This document shows, piece after piece, positions 4,748-5,485 of a stretch of 5,485 bases of DNA. Source of the DNA: Candidatus Hodarchaeota archaeon (lineage in GTDB: Archaea; Asgardarchaeota; Heimdallarchaeia; Hodarchaeales; YT1-039); the NCBI GenBank assembly GCA_016840025.1, contig JAEOTF010000443.1, forward strand, positions 1-5,485, read 5' to 3'. A program made the translations under genes and the position numbers. Positions within the stretch are counted from its first letter, which is position 1. Every line of letters begins with the position of its first letter. The notes under the pieces are model-generated. The model saw only the letters and a program-made list of their open reading frames with translations, had not been told where the DNA came from and did no database searches.

Positions 4748-5485
4748 AAACTGTGTTAGGTCTCTTGAAGATCCAGTCTTTTGAAATATATTTTTCCGAT
4801 CTTAATTTAGTTGCTAGCGTCTTTTCATCCTGGCTTAAAGTCCCTTCCACAGTTTTTATGTCAAAGACTTTTGGAAAAGCTTGTTTCAGTACATTCGTGA
4901 CTTCTTCAAATCTAACGTTTCGACCAAGCTCTCTTTTGATGGTTGTCACTCGTTCCTCAACTGATTTTATCATTTTATCACTGATCTTTTCCTTTGAAAC
5001 CTTGAGAACGGTGAACATAGTTTTAATATCGGTATCCATTAAGATGGTACCGTGTTGAACAAGAACGCCCCAACGTCTAGTCTGAGCGTTTCCAGAGATC
5101 TTCTTCCCATTGACATCAATATCGTTGACTGGTCTGAATTTAGCGTTTATACCTAATTGTTTCATAGCCATCACTATTCCACCGCATATAACTTCGTATG
5201 ACTTGATAATGTCTGTTGGGATCTTGGGGTGATCCTGATTAACTATGATGCTATATGTTACTTCTCCCTCGTAACTGTGGTAGACTGCTCCACCTCCAGT
5301 CATCCGTCGAATTACGTCGACTCCAAGCTTTTTACAGGCATCCATATTTACTTCTTGTTCAACGAGCTGAAAGTAGCCTATAGAAACTGCGGAAGGATTC
5401 CATCTATAGAATCGAATAGTGTTAGGTGACCTGTTCTCAGACCTTAACCTGCATATAGCTTCATCTATAGCCATGTTAAGATACG
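4740..5485 (-). CDS. lplA: Lipoate-protein ligase A (catalytic domain; 5' end beyond window)
   Basis: This enzyme activates lipoate with ATP and attaches it to a lysine of lipoyl-domain proteins (E2 subunits, glycine-cleavage H protein) in the cytosol. Counting from the ATG at 5474, signatures are RRMTGGGAVYH (56-66), the KISGNAQ motif with the lipoyl-AMP-binding lysine K125, and HGTIL (141-145). The C-terminal end (LRSEKYISKDWIFKRP) matches the normal end of the catalytic domain. The ATG at 5474 is unlikely to be the true start: the frame stays open to the edge with Y-L-N before it, and family members read N-M-A-I-D-E-A at an internal position, so roughly 10-20 residues are missing. There is no C-terminal accessory domain. 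This matches archaeal bipartite ligases, where a separate LplB supplies it; none lies downstream within the window. The stop TAG lies inside a GCTA repeat. Confidence 0.92.
   Translation of the reverse strand, partial: YLNMAIDEAICRLRSENRSPNTIRFYRWNPSAVSIGYFQLVEQEVNMDACKKLGVDVIRRMTGGGAVYHSYEGEVTYSIIVNQDHPKIPTDIIKSYEVICGGIVMAMKQLGINAKFRPVNDIDVNGKKISGNAQTRRWGVLVQHGTILMDTDIKTMFTVLKVSKEKISDKMIKSVEERVTTIKRELGRNVRFEEVTNVLKQAFPKVFDIKTVEGTLSQDEKTLATKLRSEKYISKDWIFKRPNTVSS

Noticed and set aside
4753..5058. 101-codon open frame on the plus strand
   Set aside because: It is antisense to the conserved lipoate ligase; the product shows no family features.

Overview
The window looks archaeal, probably from a TACK-type lineage such as Bathyarchaeia; that placement is inference, with no marker gene present. 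The evidence is short purine-rich ribosome binding sites ahead of mostly TTG starts, BRE/TATA-like A+T boxes upstream of isolated genes, a lipoate ligase of the short archaeal type, a DUF1616-like surface protein and a soluble dolichyl-phosphate-sugar-synthase-like glycosyltransferase. The DNA is A+T-rich. Every supported gene is on the minus strand, so the order below runs from high to low coordinates.

(1) 5485-4740: lipoate-protein ligase A, cut by the window edge at its 5' end. (2) 4739-4560: a non-coding stretch with three GCTA-repeat palindromes, a U-rich tract and a BRE/TATA-like promoter. (3) 4559-3873: a soluble family-2 glycosyltransferase of the DPM1 type. (4) 3872-3683: a second non-coding stretch with another GCTA palindrome and a GCGCGCGCG run. 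(5) 3682-2560: two membrane-anchored surface proteins, one small and helical and one DUF1616-like, separated by one base. (6) 2559-2453: a spacer with promoter-like boxes. (7) 2452-1: a tight three-gene set made of a short nucleotide-sugar dehydrogenase lacking the usual C-terminal domain, a membrane-embedded family-2 glycosyltransferase, and the N-terminal 113 residues of a PaaK/CapK-like adenylate-forming protein that runs off the window.

The last set reads as part of a surface-polysaccharide or glycan locus: the dehydrogenase would supply a UDP-uronic acid, the membrane glycosyltransferase would use activated sugars, and CapK-like enzymes are common in such loci. The DPM1-like enzyme could make the polyprenyl-phosphate-sugar donor used for archaeal N-glycosylation, and both surface proteins carry N-x-S/T sequons. 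The lipoate ligase is unrelated central metabolism.

The most unusual signals are a family of 8-12 bp GCTA palindromes confined to spacers or the last codons of genes (supplying the stop codon of lplA), the truncated dehydrogenase, and TTG initiation in five of the six genes whose start is visible. No tRNA, rRNA, CRISPR array, insertion sequence or defence system was seen.
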